Below, one piece after another: positions 34,253 to 43,333 of a stretch of 64,000 nucleotides of DNA. The notes below the pieces were generated by a model. It saw only the letters and a program-made list of their open reading frames with translations. It was not told the origin of the DNA and made no database searches. Each line of letters opens with the position of its first letter. Within the stretch, counting starts at the first letter, position 1. The DNA lies in the NCBI RefSeq assembly GCF_007993935.1, contig NZ_VITY01000020.1:90701-154700 (forward strand), read 5' to 3'. The translations under genes and the position numbers were made by a program. This DNA comes from Bradyrhizobium macuxiense. GTDB lineage: Bacteria; Pseudomonadota; Alphaproteobacteria; Rhizobiales; Xanthobacteraceae.

Positions 34253-34882
34253 TCAGATGGCTAGGAGCTGATCTTGAGGCACACCGCTCCGATAGCGAGC
34301 AATAAACTCGTCCCGATCCAGTTCAAGTCCAGAGGGATTATTTCTGAACCGCTCCGATTGCGTGAACTTCAGAGTCTCCTCCAGGGACGCAAAATTGTTG
34401 ATGCAGAACTCCACGACGTTCTTGTCGGGATCCTTGAAATAGAAGCTCAGGCCGGGACCGTGATTGGCGGAGCGCTGAGGATGAATTCCGCCGTCTCTCA
34501 ACAGCTCAAGCCGCTTTATCAGCGTGTCGAGGTCGGCATTCTTGAATTGCATATGGTTCAGACCGGGGTCTGTTCCGGGCGCTCGGTCCAGCCAGGGCAG
34601 CTCAAACAATGCGAACGTGCCACCGTAAGGAAACGACGGATCCAGCTTCATGAAGCAGGCTCGAATGTCAGATGCTCGAACCTGCTTGTCCCCCAGATCA
34701 GGGCGCTTCGCCTTTGTCGGATCCTTCGGAGCGGTCTCGAAGTTGAACGGGCGGCCGAGCACGGCCTCGTACCAAGTCTTCATCTCATCGAAGCGCGCAG
34801 TCTGCAGAACGACCTCCGAAATCCAGGTGCCGGAAAGAGTGGAGGTTGCCTTCTTGAGTTCGTCGAGCGGCATCGTTGACAT
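34253..34882 (-). CDS. single-domain VOC-family protein, possible ring-cleavage enzyme
   Basis: A 209-residue protein with a VOC (glyoxalase/extradiol) fold. The first strand reads GTWISEVVLQTARFDEMKTWYEAVLG, with Glu23 where most members have the first metal-binding His. The later ligands fit: His110 in GLNHMQFKNADLD and Glu158 in KNVVEFC. GGGAGGA precedes the ATG at 34882. It is divergent from the flavin ring-hydroxylase gene, with only 95 bases between the starts, so the two are probably co-regulated. A role in opening the hydroxylated ring is plausible, but the changed ligand could mean another reaction. Confidence 0.85.
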   Translation of the reverse strand: MSTMPLDELKKATSTLSGTWISEVVLQTARFDEMKTWYEAVLGRPFNFETAPKDPTKAKRPDLGDKQVRASDIRACFMKLDPSFPYGGTFALFELPWLDRAPGTDPGLNHMQFKNADLDTLIKRLELLRDGGIHPQRSANHGPGLSFYFKDPDKNVVEFCINNFASLEETLKFTQSERFRNNPSGLELDRDEFIARYRSGVPQDQLLAI

Positions 34883-34977
34883 CGGAGCTTCCTCCCTTGA
34901 ACGGTTATTGCGTATTGGATAATGCATGTCCTATATAGTAATCACCGCTCTCAGTCAAATCTCGCTAGGAAGGCCGC

Positions 34978-36585
34978 ATGAAACGTCCGTCACAAATCCC
35001 TGTTTTGGTCGTCGGTGGTGGACCGGTGGGGCTCGCCCTCGCTAATGAACTCGGTTACCGAAGCGTCGCCTATCATTTGATCGATGAAGGCGATGGATCA
35101 GTTGTCTTCCCAGCAGGCGAAGGCATCTTTGCAAGAACCATGGAGCACCTCCGACGGTGGGGCCTATCGGAGGATCTGCGCAACGCGAGCGACTTTCCGC
35201 CAGATCAGAAGAGGGTCATCATCTTTGCCACCAGATTCGAGGGGCAAATCCTGGCACGCTTCGACGGACTATCGAACGCCGAAGAACCTCGCCTGAATCC
35301 ATACTCGCCAGAAGGCGGGATGTTCTGTCCGAAAAAGGCCTTTGATCCCGCTCTAAGACGTGGCGCAGAACGACGGGACCTTGGAAGGATTGCATATTGC
35401 CACCGGTTGCTGGACTTCGCGCAGCGCGACGATCACGTATTGGCTCAGGTCGAGGATTTGACGAACGGCGACGTCTTCACGATCGAAGCAAGCTATCTTG
35501 TCGGGTGCGACGGCGCGCGAAGCCTTGTCAGGCGGCGGCTTGGTATCTCCTACGTTGGCTCATTCGCCGAAGGTCATAACTTCGCAATCTATTTTCGTGC
35601 GCCAAAGCTTCGCGGCGAGTTAGAGAGGCGCTTCGGAACGATGCCCACGCAACTTCACATGCTCAATGTCGAGCATCGTCCCTACCTTGTCGCCGTCGAT
35701 GGCCAAGAGTTATGGCGGATGTCGATGTACATCCTCGCGGACGAGAACCCGGACGCCGGCGCAACCCTGAACAAGATTCTTGGACCAGAAATAGCGACTG
35801 AAGTCCTTCGCGCTCAACCGTGGAAGGGCAACCGTGTTGTGGCCGAGCGTTACTATCGTGATCGCGTTTTCCTCGCGGGCGACGCGGTGCACCTGCGTTG
35901 GCCGAAGGGCGGCTTCGGAGCGAATACCGGGATAGGCGACGTGGTTGACCTGGGGTGGAAGCTTGACGCAATGCTCACCGGATGGGGCGGCCCGAACCTG
36001 CTTGACAGCTATGAGGCGGAACGTCGTCCGATCGCGGTCCGGAACGTCAATGAAGCCTCGAACAACAGGCATTTAGACGCCCAAATATCACCCGACACGC
36101 TGCTTGATGAAACCAACGAACGGGGGCGCGCTGCCAGGCAGCGCGTTTGCGAGCAATACTTCGCGCTTCGCCTCCGCGAATTTCGCACTGCTGGCGTTCA
36201 GCTAGGCTACCGCTATCGTCATTCTCCAATTTGCGTGCCGGATGGCTCGCTCGAGCCGCCCGACGATCACATGATCTACTATCCATCCACTTGGCCTGGC
36301 AGCCGGGCTCCGCACGCTTGGTTGGAAGGCGGCAAATCGACACTCGATCTATTCGGCCGCGGCTTTGTCCTGCTGCGCTTTGGAAAGCATCTGATAGCGG
36401 ATATTGAACGCGCCGCCGAACACCGCTCTGTCCCATTGCAGATCGTGGATATACCCCATCGTCAGATACGTGACCTCTATGAGCGCGACCTGGTGCTGGT
36501 GAGGCCCGATGGTCACGTCGCTTGGCGGGGAAACGAATTGCCTGAGGACTGCACCGCCCTGATCAATCGGATAGCAGGGTGGTAG
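34978..36585 (+). CDS. FAD-dependent ring hydroxylase (PheA/MhpA-type)
   Basis: A 535-residue class A flavoprotein monooxygenase. The FAD Rossmann motif is VLVVGGGPVGLALANEL (9-25). The DG motif is LVGCDGARSLVRRRLG and the GD motif is RVFLAGDAVHLRWPKGGFGANTGIGD, followed by DLGWKLDAML. The C-terminal thioredoxin-like domain (DLFGRGFVLLRFG...VLVRPDGHVAWRG) is typical of the phenol and 3-hydroxyphenylpropionate hydroxylase group. It uses NAD(P)H and O2 to hydroxylate an aromatic ring. The next gene encodes a hydrolase, and the divergent VOC gene may encode the cleavage enzyme. The substrate is not deducible. Confidence 0.93.
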   Translation: MKRPSQIPVLVVGGGPVGLALANELGYRSVAYHLIDEGDGSVVFPAGEGIFARTMEHLRRWGLSEDLRNASDFPPDQKRVIIFATRFEGQILARFDGLSNAEEPRLNPYSPEGGMFCPKKAFDPALRRGAERRDLGRIAYCHRLLDFAQRDDHVLAQVEDLTNGDVFTIEASYLVGCDGARSLVRRRLGISYVGSFAEGHNFAIYFRAPKLRGELERRFGTMPTQLHMLNVEHRPYLVAVDGQELWRMSMYILADENPDAGATLNKILGPEIATEVLRAQPWKGNRVVAERYYRDRVFLAGDAVHLRWPKGGFGANTGIGDVVDLGWKLDAMLTGWGGPNLLDSYEAERRPIAVRNVNEASNNRHLDAQISPDTLLDETNERGRAARQRVCEQYFALRLREFRTAGVQLGYRYRHSPICVPDGSLEPPDDHMIYYPSTWPGSRAPHAWLEGGKSTLDLFGRGFVLLRFGKHLIADIERAAEHRSVPLQIVDIPHRQIRDLYERDLVLVRPDGHVAWRGNELPEDCTALINRIAGW

Positions 36586-36616
36586 CAGCAGGATTGGAAT
36601 CCGAAGGGAGGATATC

Positions 36617-37510
36617 ATGCGCGAGTTTGACTTTGACGTCGAGGACATCGAATACCTAAGGCACCCGGGCCAATCGCTCTTGGCTCGTGTATTCCGCCCT
36701 CGAGGTGAGGGCCCCTTCCCTTGCATCGTCGAACTTCATGGCGGGGCATGGAGTCAATTCGATAGAACGCGGGGCAAATCGGTCCACGAGGCTCTCGTCC
36801 GCAGTGGGGTTGTGGTCGTGGCCCTTGATTTCCGCCAAGGGCATCAAGGGGCCTACCCTCTCTCCGTGGCTGACGTCAACTACGGGATACGATGGGTGAA
36901 GGCGAACGCGTCAGTGTTGAAAACGCATCCTGGTCTGGTGGGATTGTCGGGCAACTCGAGCGGAGGCCATCTCGCGATGCTCACAGCGATGAGACCGCGG
37001 GATCCGCGGTACAGCGCCATTCCCCTCCAGTCTGAATATCGATGGGACGCCGGCGTCCGGTGTGTCGTCATGCTCTGGCCGGTCATCAATCCGCTCGGCC
37101 GATATAGATACGCTAAGCGACTGAGCGCACACGAATCGAAGCCAGAGTGGGTCGACCGCATCATCCATTTTCACGACGGTTATTGGGGAAGCGAGGACAA
37201 CATGGCCGAAGGCAACCCAATGCTGGCCCTGGAGAAAGGCGAGCACGTTGAACTGCCACCGGCAATGTGGATCCAGAGCCAGCAGGACGAAGTCCATAAT
37301 TACGTCGATAAAGATGCCGGATCCAATCTCGCGGAAGCGGAGAGATTTACCGCAGCCTATGCGCAGGCAGGCGGCAAGATCGAGTTGCTCTATTTCGATG
37401 CGCCCATGATGTTTACCACGGCACATCCCACGCTCCCGGCCTCGGTTGCGGCCCTGGAAAAGGTCGTACAATTCGTCCACGATCACGTATGCCTGGAAGG
37501 CGAGCATTAG
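36617..37510 (+). CDS. alpha/beta hydrolase, hormone-sensitive-lipase-like
   Basis: A 297-residue serine hydrolase. It has VELHGGAW (HGG oxyanion motif, about 41-43), the elbow GNSSGGH with Ser114, an acidic residue around QSQQDEVHNYV and a His in TTAHPTLPAS near the end. GGGAGG precedes the ATG. The gene lies 31 bases after the ring hydroxylase gene, so the two form an operon. It may hydrolyse an ester or amide to release the phenolic substrate, or act on a ring-cleavage product. Confidence 0.88.
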   Translation: MREFDFDVEDIEYLRHPGQSLLARVFRPRGEGPFPCIVELHGGAWSQFDRTRGKSVHEALVRSGVVVVALDFRQGHQGAYPLSVADVNYGIRWVKANASVLKTHPGLVGLSGNSSGGHLAMLTAMRPRDPRYSAIPLQSEYRWDAGVRCVVMLWPVINPLGRYRYAKRLSAHESKPEWVDRIIHFHDGYWGSEDNMAEGNPMLALEKGEHVELPPAMWIQSQQDEVHNYVDKDAGSNLAEAERFTAAYAQAGGKIELLYFDAPMMFTTAHPTLPASVAALEKVVQFVHDHVCLEGEH

Positions 37511-38082
37511 TTACGCATACGGGAAGGGCTGGCCGCAGGAGATCTTCCCCCTTGTTGGTGACCTTGCAGGAAGCGCTCGGCATCTCCAACGGACCCGTCG
37601 AAGGTGTGCCCCAGCAAGATTACGAGGCGCAGCGATAACTCGGCTTCTAACGGAGCGATAACGTTGCATGTTAGGAGCTTGCGTTCGAGCTAGCGGGTGG
37701 CACTGGCGCTAAACAGGTCGCAAAGAACTTGATCGCGGCGGGCGGCCAAACGGTTGGCTTTGCGCGTTCATTGGCAGGCCCGAGGCTCTAGGCACTATGC
37801 ACGCCCGGGTTTCATTACGCGGATTTGGTGGGGCGTCGATAGGGTGAAGGGAGTTGGCTCCCCCGACGGCATCACGAAGGCACGCTTACTCAAAAACGCA
37901 CCGTTCAGTCGGCACCTCCAATCGAGCCGGATTTGGTCTTCTCAGCGTAACCCGCCCCCTTCGTGCGGCAAGGATTACTATTGTTCAGATTGACAAGGTC
38001 GTTCGAACCAGACAATGCTTTCACCAAAATGACATTCTGCTGAGAAACACTTGCTCGGGATTGGTTCGTCGATGGAGGAAGC
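37511..38082. other. gene-poor, probably decayed region
   Basis: These 572 bases follow the hydrolase gene. Short frames broken by stops give fragments such as TLQEALGISNGPVEGVPQQD, which look protein-like but could not be assigned. It is probably part of the same eroded zone as the MFS pseudogene that follows. Confidence 0.4.
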
Positions 38083-38620
38083 TTGGCGACTACAGAAGCG
38101 CAGATTGACTTGGCTGGTCGTTTTGGCGCCACGGATGCGTTCGCGCACTCACCGACGTCACCAGGCCTCGCGGGGCGCGTCGTGCTGTTTTGCGCGGTGG
38201 GCCTCTCCGTCAATCTAACGCCGATGTTCCTTTCAACGTTCCCGGTGATGCTGACGTACACCCGGGACACAATCGGCGATACGCGAACGGGAGTCACCAC
38301 CGGGTACGCTGTCCGCCTCGCTCCGCTTTTGCGGCCCATTGATCGGACGGCTCGTCGATGGATACCGGCCACGGAAGGTGTTGTTTGCTGGCATATCGCT
38401 GTTGTCTCTCATGTCCCCACCTTTGCATGGTTGCCAGCAACTCTACCGATGTTTTTCCCCGCAGTGCGCGACGTTGGGAATGGCGGGCGCGGCAAGCTAT
38501 CAGCTCGTCTACTTCGGCGTTCTAGCGCTATGGTTCGACTGTCGGCTAGGCTTTGTCCTCGGCGTCGTTGGTGCTGGTACTTCGATCGGCTTCGCCGTAT
38601 TCCCTCCGATGCGGCCTAGG
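38083..38620 (+). pseudogene. MFS transporter pseudogene
   Basis: The first frame gives LAGRVVLFCAVGLSVNLTPM and PVMLTYTRDTIGDTRTGVTT followed by GYAV, the first helices of a major facilitator. The reading then moves to another frame: PLIGRLVDGYRPRKVLFAGI, a typical MFS cytoplasmic loop (GRLVDRYGPR), and YQLVYFGVLALWFDCRLGFV leading into GVVGAGTSIGF. After about 38620 the similarity is lost, so only the N-terminal half of a normal 400-residue transporter remains. One frameshift and a truncation make it non-functional. Confidence 0.75.
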
Positions 38621-38962
38621 CGATATTCAACCGTCCGGCGCGGTAATGCAGGGTCAGTTTTATCTTGATGACGACGTCCTTTGGTCTGAAGGACTGAACG
38701 ATTTGTCCGAATACGCGACCGATCCGGAGGCCGATCTTCATATCGATCTGTTCGTCGATCCAACAGCGCCCGCGGCGGCTGGCGACCGGCTCAAGGCAAG
38801 CCCGTCCGTTCCTTGAAACGACATGCTCCACGCCCTTGGCGTTCCTCTCGGTGGATCCGCCGCGCCCCGTCCGGCACCTATCTCGATGGTGGCCAAGGCG
38901 CTCACATCGTTCGACAGCAGAATAGAGCGACATCGATCGAAAAGCTGAAGGCAGAGGTAAGA
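38621..38962. other. intergenic/decayed stretch
   Basis: About 342 bases between the MFS pseudogene and the small HTH-like gene. A minus-strand frame runs through it but shows no recognisable family. Possible remnant sequence. Confidence 0.35.
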
Positions 38963-39163
38963 ATGGCGCAAGACAAACGCAAGTTGTGGACGCCTGACGA
39001 AGACGAACGGCTGCGGCAGCTGGTTATTTCGGGCGCGTCTGTTGCATCAACCGCCGAACAACTTCATCGGACGGTGCCGGCCGTAGTCGCGAGAGCTTAT
39101 GCTATCGGCGTCACGTTTCGACGCATTTACGTCAGGCGCCGCCCCCTGGCTAGATGGGGTTGA
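38963..39163 (+). CDS. small HTH/SANT-like protein
   Basis: A 66-residue basic protein: LWTPDEDERLRQLVISGASV, then ASTAEQLHRTVPAVVARAYAIG. The first helix pair resembles Myb/SANT or homeodomain-like domains, and AEQLHRTVPAV looks like a helix-turn-helix recognition unit. Short proteins of this kind are common in rhizobia and may bind DNA. AGAGGTAAGA precedes the ATG at 38963; the reading frame extends upstream but without similarity. Function unknown. Confidence 0.6.
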   Translation: MAQDKRKLWTPDEDERLRQLVISGASVASTAEQLHRTVPAVVARAYAIGVTFRRIYVRRRPLARWG

Positions 39164-39387
39164 GCCGGCTGGCGCGAGGTTGAGAACTTCCGCCGAGCGG
39201 TCAAGCTCGGATAGTTAACTCGTCGGTTCATTGCTATTCCCGCCCGTGTTTTGGCGACAGGGGGGCTTCGCTCCCACCATACCCGTGAATGCATAGCCCA
39301 CACTATAAAATTGACTTCTTAATCAAAATAGGAAATTCTTTCACCAAATTGCAACACTGTATGCGGAAAGCAGTGTGCGAGGGGGAA

Positions 39388-40479
39388 ATGATACGCTTTG
39401 ATCAGCGGAAGCGACGTGGCCGGATGCGCGCATTCGAAGACCACGCTGGGGCAGACGTTGCCCACCTGCGAACGCGGGTCGCCTCGTTCATTGACAATCT
39501 GTCGCCGAGTTCAATGTTGGGGGCGAAGAGCCGTGCGCGATGGGTTGGGAGTTGGGTTAGTCTCGGGAATCGGTATAGCGCACTGGCCGGTCGAGCGTTC
39601 CGAAGCGAAGACGCCGACAAAGCCAGGGAAAACTGGCTGTGCGCATTTACGGCCTTCGAGGTCGCAAGGTGGCTGACAGACCCACGCAGTCAAGCCCGAC
39701 TTCGTCTCTCACATCGGAGCAACGCGTGCTTCCAGCAATTCGAGCTCTGCCTCACTCGACCGCTGGAACGGATCCAGATCAATTCCTTCGACGATGAAAG
39801 ACTGACCGGCTATTTCTTGCCGGCCGTGAGTTCGCGCGCCGTTGCTCCTGCACTCATTTGCATAGCCGATGCGGATATATCGGTTGACGGCATATTGCGT
39901 CGGTTGTCGCCGGTCACAATCGGCCGGGGCATATCGCTGCTCGTCGTCGACGGAAGCGATACGCTTAGATGTCCGCCGCGTGAAGCCAGTGTTTGGCTCA
40001 GCTGTTGGCTTGACCACTTGGCCGGTCGGTCGGATATCGACAGCGGGCGGATTGCGGTCTACGGCGAAGGAATGGCCGCCTGGCAAGCTTCCAGCTTCGC
40101 GGCATCCGACGACAGGTTGGCCGCGGCTGTATGCGACGGCGGGCTTTTGGAGTCGTTACGACAACGTAGTGCATTGCGCTGGATGGCTGGAACTCGAGCA
40201 GCGATGCAAAAGTCCAAGGCCATATCAGCACTGCGATTCGCTCGCCGGATACGATGCCCCTTCCTGGTGGTCGCGGGAGGTAGCGGTTTGCACAGGGGAC
40301 TTGATGCAATTCACCTCCATTCCGACTGCGTAAGCGCCGGAGTGGATATGACCCTTGCATTACCGCGCACGATTCGCACGTCGACGGGAGATTTGGAGAA
40401 CTTCGTAACCACCGACAATTTCGTTTTCGACTGGCTGGAGAAGAAGCTGGATGCTTGCGGCTATAGCGAGCGCACCTAG
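39388..40479 (+). CDS. alpha/beta hydrolase-like protein without a catalytic serine
   Basis: A 363-residue protein resembling FrsA/pseudooxynicotine-hydrolase-type alpha/beta hydrolases: an N-terminal helical part (ENWLCAFTAFEVARWLTDP), the strand ISLLVVDGSDT, and the block DIDSGRIAVYGEGMAAWQAS followed by CPFLVVAGGSG. The nucleophile elbow that should be GxSxG reads GEGMA, so Ser is replaced by Gly. The start is uncertain: the ATG at 39388 follows GAGGGGGAA, while upstream in-frame ATGs lack a ribosome site. It may be a non-catalytic relative or a degenerating enzyme. The region ahead of it is AT-rich. Confidence 0.6.
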   Translation: MIRFDQRKRRGRMRAFEDHAGADVAHLRTRVASFIDNLSPSSMLGAKSRARWVGSWVSLGNRYSALAGRAFRSEDADKARENWLCAFTAFEVARWLTDPRSQARLRLSHRSNACFQQFELCLTRPLERIQINSFDDERLTGYFLPAVSSRAVAPALICIADADISVDGILRRLSPVTIGRGISLLVVDGSDTLRCPPREASVWLSCWLDHLAGRSDIDSGRIAVYGEGMAAWQASSFAASDDRLAAAVCDGGLLESLRQRSALRWMAGTRAAMQKSKAISALRFARRIRCPFLVVAGGSGLHRGLDAIHLHSDCVSAGVDMTLALPRTIRTSTGDLENFVTTDNFVFDWLEKKLDACGYSERT

Positions 40480-41144
40480 CGCAGAGTTACAACGCGTTCG
40501 GACCTGCAAATTGCCTTGTCGGAGCGTGTTGTCGCCGCGCGTGCGCGCAGTTGCCCCAAAGGCTCGATCGCCGGAATTGGGCGGGCTCTACGACGGGTCT
40601 CACGAATGGCCGCAGCAAGCCTGCAGAACCGTTATTGCCACTGCGGGAGCAGGGTTTCTTTGAACCCCGATTGTCCGATGCATCGCCCGGAGCGCGACCA
40701 ACCACACGACAAGTGTTGCGTCCCGATTGGCGACAAACGTCATAGTCGTAATTCCAACGCCGACATCTGAGAACGTTTCGGGAGCCATGCCAAAACAGCA
40801 TCGGCGAAGCATCAATCTCGTCGTCAAGGCCCGCGGCTTCTAGGGTCGCGGTGACGAAATGGATACTTGATCAATGGGAAGCCGTTCGATCACCTGGCGT
40901 CCGAAACGAGATTCTGTCGCGAGGAACCCTTGATTCCGCATCCCTGTCCCTCTAGCTAGGCCGATATCGCCTCGATTGAGACGAGATCGGGCGTGGTTAC
41001 GCCAGCTTCGCTCGAGGGCGATGGCCCGGAGGCGGAGATTTTCTTTGGAGCGGTCGACGGCGGGCAAATTCCAGCCTAACATCGAGTGTCTACGACGGAA
41101 GCCCCGGCCGTCGCACGACCGGGGCTTCCCTCAGCGTCCGAAGC
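40480..41144. other. long intergenic region, no gene recognised
   Basis: These 665 bases lie between two convergent genes. Frames on the minus strand give protein-like pieces (for example ITTMTFVANRDATLVVWLVA) but are broken and unassigned. A strong GC-rich hairpin (41097-41129) stands next to the porin gene's 3' end. Confidence 0.4.
41097..41129 (-). terminator. hairpin after the porin gene
   Basis: An 11-bp perfect stem (GGAAGCCCCGG and its complement, 41097-41107 and 41119-41129) begins 16 bases past the porin stop on the minus strand. No T-run follows, so it may stabilise the mRNA end rather than act as a classic intrinsic terminator. Confidence 0.55.
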
Positions 41145-42728
41145 TTACCAGTTGCGCTGCGCGCGGAGCAGCAAGGTGAAAGCGCTCTGATCCTTCAGTT
41201 CGTAGAGCGCCGCCGGCTTGGCAACGCTGGCGCTGTTCGCCGTCTGCGCCACCGTGCTGCCAGCAGCATACTTCTGATCGAGCATGATATACGCAAGGTC
41301 AGCCGAGAACGTCAGGTTCTTGACCGGGGTCCAGCCGGTGGTCACGCCAACTACGGCGTAGTTGAAGTCCGGATTGCATCCAGCAAGGCCGGATGAGAGC
41401 AGAGCACTGGTAACCATCGCGCCGCAGATGTAACTCTTGGCCGTGCCATTGTAGCGAACAGCAGCCCAAGCACCGTAGAGACTCGAATTCCAGTACGGAT
41501 TCCAATTGTGGTTGAAGCCGCCACGGAAGCCGTAGGTCGTGGTGAGCTCCATGCCGGAGCCGTTGACGAACACCGCGTCAGACACGCCGCCAATGCCGAG
41601 GCTCTGGTAGGCGCCCGGCAGGCTCGTGCCACCATACATCGCGTACGAGGTAGCCATCAGGTCCTGGAAGTTGTAGCGACTTGCACCGTTGGTGTAGACG
41701 CCCTGAATATTGATACTGTCACCGGCGCCAGTCGGGATGTTCTTGATCGATAGGGCCAACTGACCAGCCCAACCCCACTTGTCAGCCGGATAGCCGTTGG
41801 GCTCCGTGCCGGCAAGGGCGCCGCCACCGTAGTAGGCGGCGTGGTTGTCATGCGCGGCGACCGACGCCTGGAAGAGGCCCCAAGCCTGATCGACGCGGAC
41901 CATGCCGACAATGTCGGGTGAGCGAGTGCCCCCAATATCGCTGGCACCGTACGTTCCGGCCAATAGCCCAGCGTTGGCTGCGAGGCTGACGTTCCAGATG
42001 CTGGTCGTAGTGTAAGCGACCTGATCCTGCGCCGAGATTGCGGCCGACACGCCATTGCCGAACTGAGCCGTATAGGTGAACTGGCTTACCCCCGTGATGG
42101 AGCCTCCGCCGCCCGGCAAACCATCGAAGTTGTTCGCCGGGTAGTTTACCCACGGAGTGGAAAATTGAGAGACCGCCTTGCCCATCGTGAAGCCGGCAAA
42201 CTGAATGAAAGCATAGTACACGCCAAGCGAACCGCCGGCGACCGCGCCCGGATTGGCGTTTTGTGGCGCCGAAGCCGGAGCAACGGTGCCACCACCGCCG
42301 AGCGGCGCATAAACGGTCGAGCCGGGAGCCGCACCGTTGCCGCCGTAGGAGCCGGTCGTCCACGAGAAGGCAGCATTAAAGAACGTGCGGACGACGCCGT
42401 ACTCGGACGCGGTACGCGTATCGACGGTGAGGCCTTCGCGCGAACGAATTGTATAGTAGTTGCTCAAGCGATTGCGAGCCCCGGCGGCGCCGGAATCGGG
42501 CGCAATCCAATCCACATTGCTTCCGATCGCGGCCTCGGCGCGCAGATAACCGCCGAGCTGGATGCAAGTATCAGTACCTGGGATGTAATAGAATCCGGGG
42601 CCGTACAGTGAGCAGACCTTTACGTACTCGATAGCTTTCGCCTTCACGGGAAGATCGGCGGCGGAAGCTCCGCCAACTCCGCCGAGGGCGACCGACGCGC
42701 CGAGAGCAAGACTCTTGGTCAATTTCAT
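41145..42728 (-). CDS. alphaproteobacterial porin (Porin_2 family)
   Basis: A 527-residue outer-membrane porin. It has a signal peptide (MKLTKSLALGASVALGGVGG, cleavage at ASA/ADLPVKA) and mature N-terminus ADLPVKAKAIEYVKVCSLYG, the Bradyrhizobium/Brucella Omp2b-like signature with a Cys pair (VCSLYG...DTCIQLGGY). GGYLRAEAAIGSNVDW and RSREGLTVDTRTASEYG follow, and the C-terminal strand ends LLLRAQRNW with an aromatic residue. GGAGG precedes the ATG at 42728. It forms a trimeric pore for small hydrophilic solutes. It is the best clue to the organism's family. Confidence 0.95.
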   Translation of the reverse strand: MKLTKSLALGASVALGGVGGASAADLPVKAKAIEYVKVCSLYGPGFYYIPGTDTCIQLGGYLRAEAAIGSNVDWIAPDSGAAGARNRLSNYYTIRSREGLTVDTRTASEYGVVRTFFNAAFSWTTGSYGGNGAAPGSTVYAPLGGGGTVAPASAPQNANPGAVAGGSLGVYYAFIQFAGFTMGKAVSQFSTPWVNYPANNFDGLPGGGGSITGVSQFTYTAQFGNGVSAAISAQDQVAYTTTSIWNVSLAANAGLLAGTYGASDIGGTRSPDIVGMVRVDQAWGLFQASVAAHDNHAAYYGGGALAGTEPNGYPADKWGWAGQLALSIKNIPTGAGDSINIQGVYTNGASRYNFQDLMATSYAMYGGTSLPGAYQSLGIGGVSDAVFVNGSGMELTTTYGFRGGFNHNWNPYWNSSLYGAWAAVRYNGTAKSYICGAMVTSALLSSGLAGCNPDFNYAVVGVTTGWTPVKNLTFSADLAYIMLDQKYAAGSTVAQTANSASVAKPAALYELKDQSAFTLLLRAQRNW

Positions 42729-43043
42729 TTGCGTAACCTCCAAGTTGGTTCTTGGCAGAGCCTCGTTTCCCCAGAAGCTCCCGCCTGCAATTTCCGATCC
42801 GCAGCTCGCTCGGCGCTTCGCGCGCGCAAGGATCTCCGGTCGAGGAACGACTTCGAGGTCCCCCCCTCCGCCGCCATGGCCGTTTAGCCTCAAGTATCGC
42901 GCCAGTTCAATTGATTAATTTCATTAATTGTTTTTTACAATCGAACTGTTGCCGCCTGACCACACGCGAGCGCTCAACGCTCGGCACCCTGCAAGCGAAA
43001 TTTACCGCTGAAGACACCAAATAAATGACTAATATTACAAGAA

Positions 43044-43073
43044 AAAACCTCCGAGGGGCATCTCGGAGGTTTT
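43044..43073 (+). terminator. intrinsic terminator, possibly bidirectional
   Basis: A 12-bp perfect stem (AAAACCTCCGAG, 43044-43055; complement 43062-43073, loop GGGCAT) carries A and T runs at its base, so it could work on both strands. No gene is recognised immediately upstream on either strand. Confidence 0.7.
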
Positions 43074-43161
43074 CCTTGGAGGTTTCTGTGGCCGGCTGAG
43101 CCTCGGGATCCTTTCGGCTAGAAAGGCGCAGCGCGGCTATTCGCTATGAGCACGCTATAAA

Positions 43162-43185
43162 TGACAAAACTAATTGTTTTTGTCA
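43162..43185. promoter_or_regulatory. 24-base palindrome, candidate MarR operator
   Basis: Arms TGACAAAA (43162-43169) and TTTTGTCA (43178-43185) form a perfect inverted repeat around an 8-base AT-rich centre. It lies about 150 bases upstream of the MarR gene at 43334. MarR proteins typically bind such palindromes to control their own and neighbouring genes; binding is inferred. Confidence 0.5.
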
Positions 43186-43333
43186 AGCACATCGATGCAG
43201 TATATCCACCCGTCCCAAGAGCTACCAACAGCTTCGCACGGCAATCCGTGCAATCGTGCGAGACTAAGAGGGTGGATTTCGCTAAAAGGCGAGAAGGCAA
43301 ACGCATTGCGATCACTACGGCGAAAGAATCAAT

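Larger units (their letters stand above)
42729..43333. other. intergenic region between porin and MarR genes
   Basis: About 605 bases containing the porin promoter, a bidirectional-looking terminator (43044-43073) and a long palindrome upstream of the MarR gene (43162-43185). An AT-rich patch near 42907-42945 carries repeated ATTAAT. No protein gene was recognised. Confidence 0.6.

Noticed and set aside
34883..34977. A possible inverted repeat (around GCGTATTGGATAATGCA) between the VOC and hydroxylase genes
   Set aside because: The arms match at too few positions to stand out from chance in an AT-rich gap.
37511..38082. Several protein-like fragments after the hydrolase gene
   Set aside because: They are short, broken by stops and match no family I can name.
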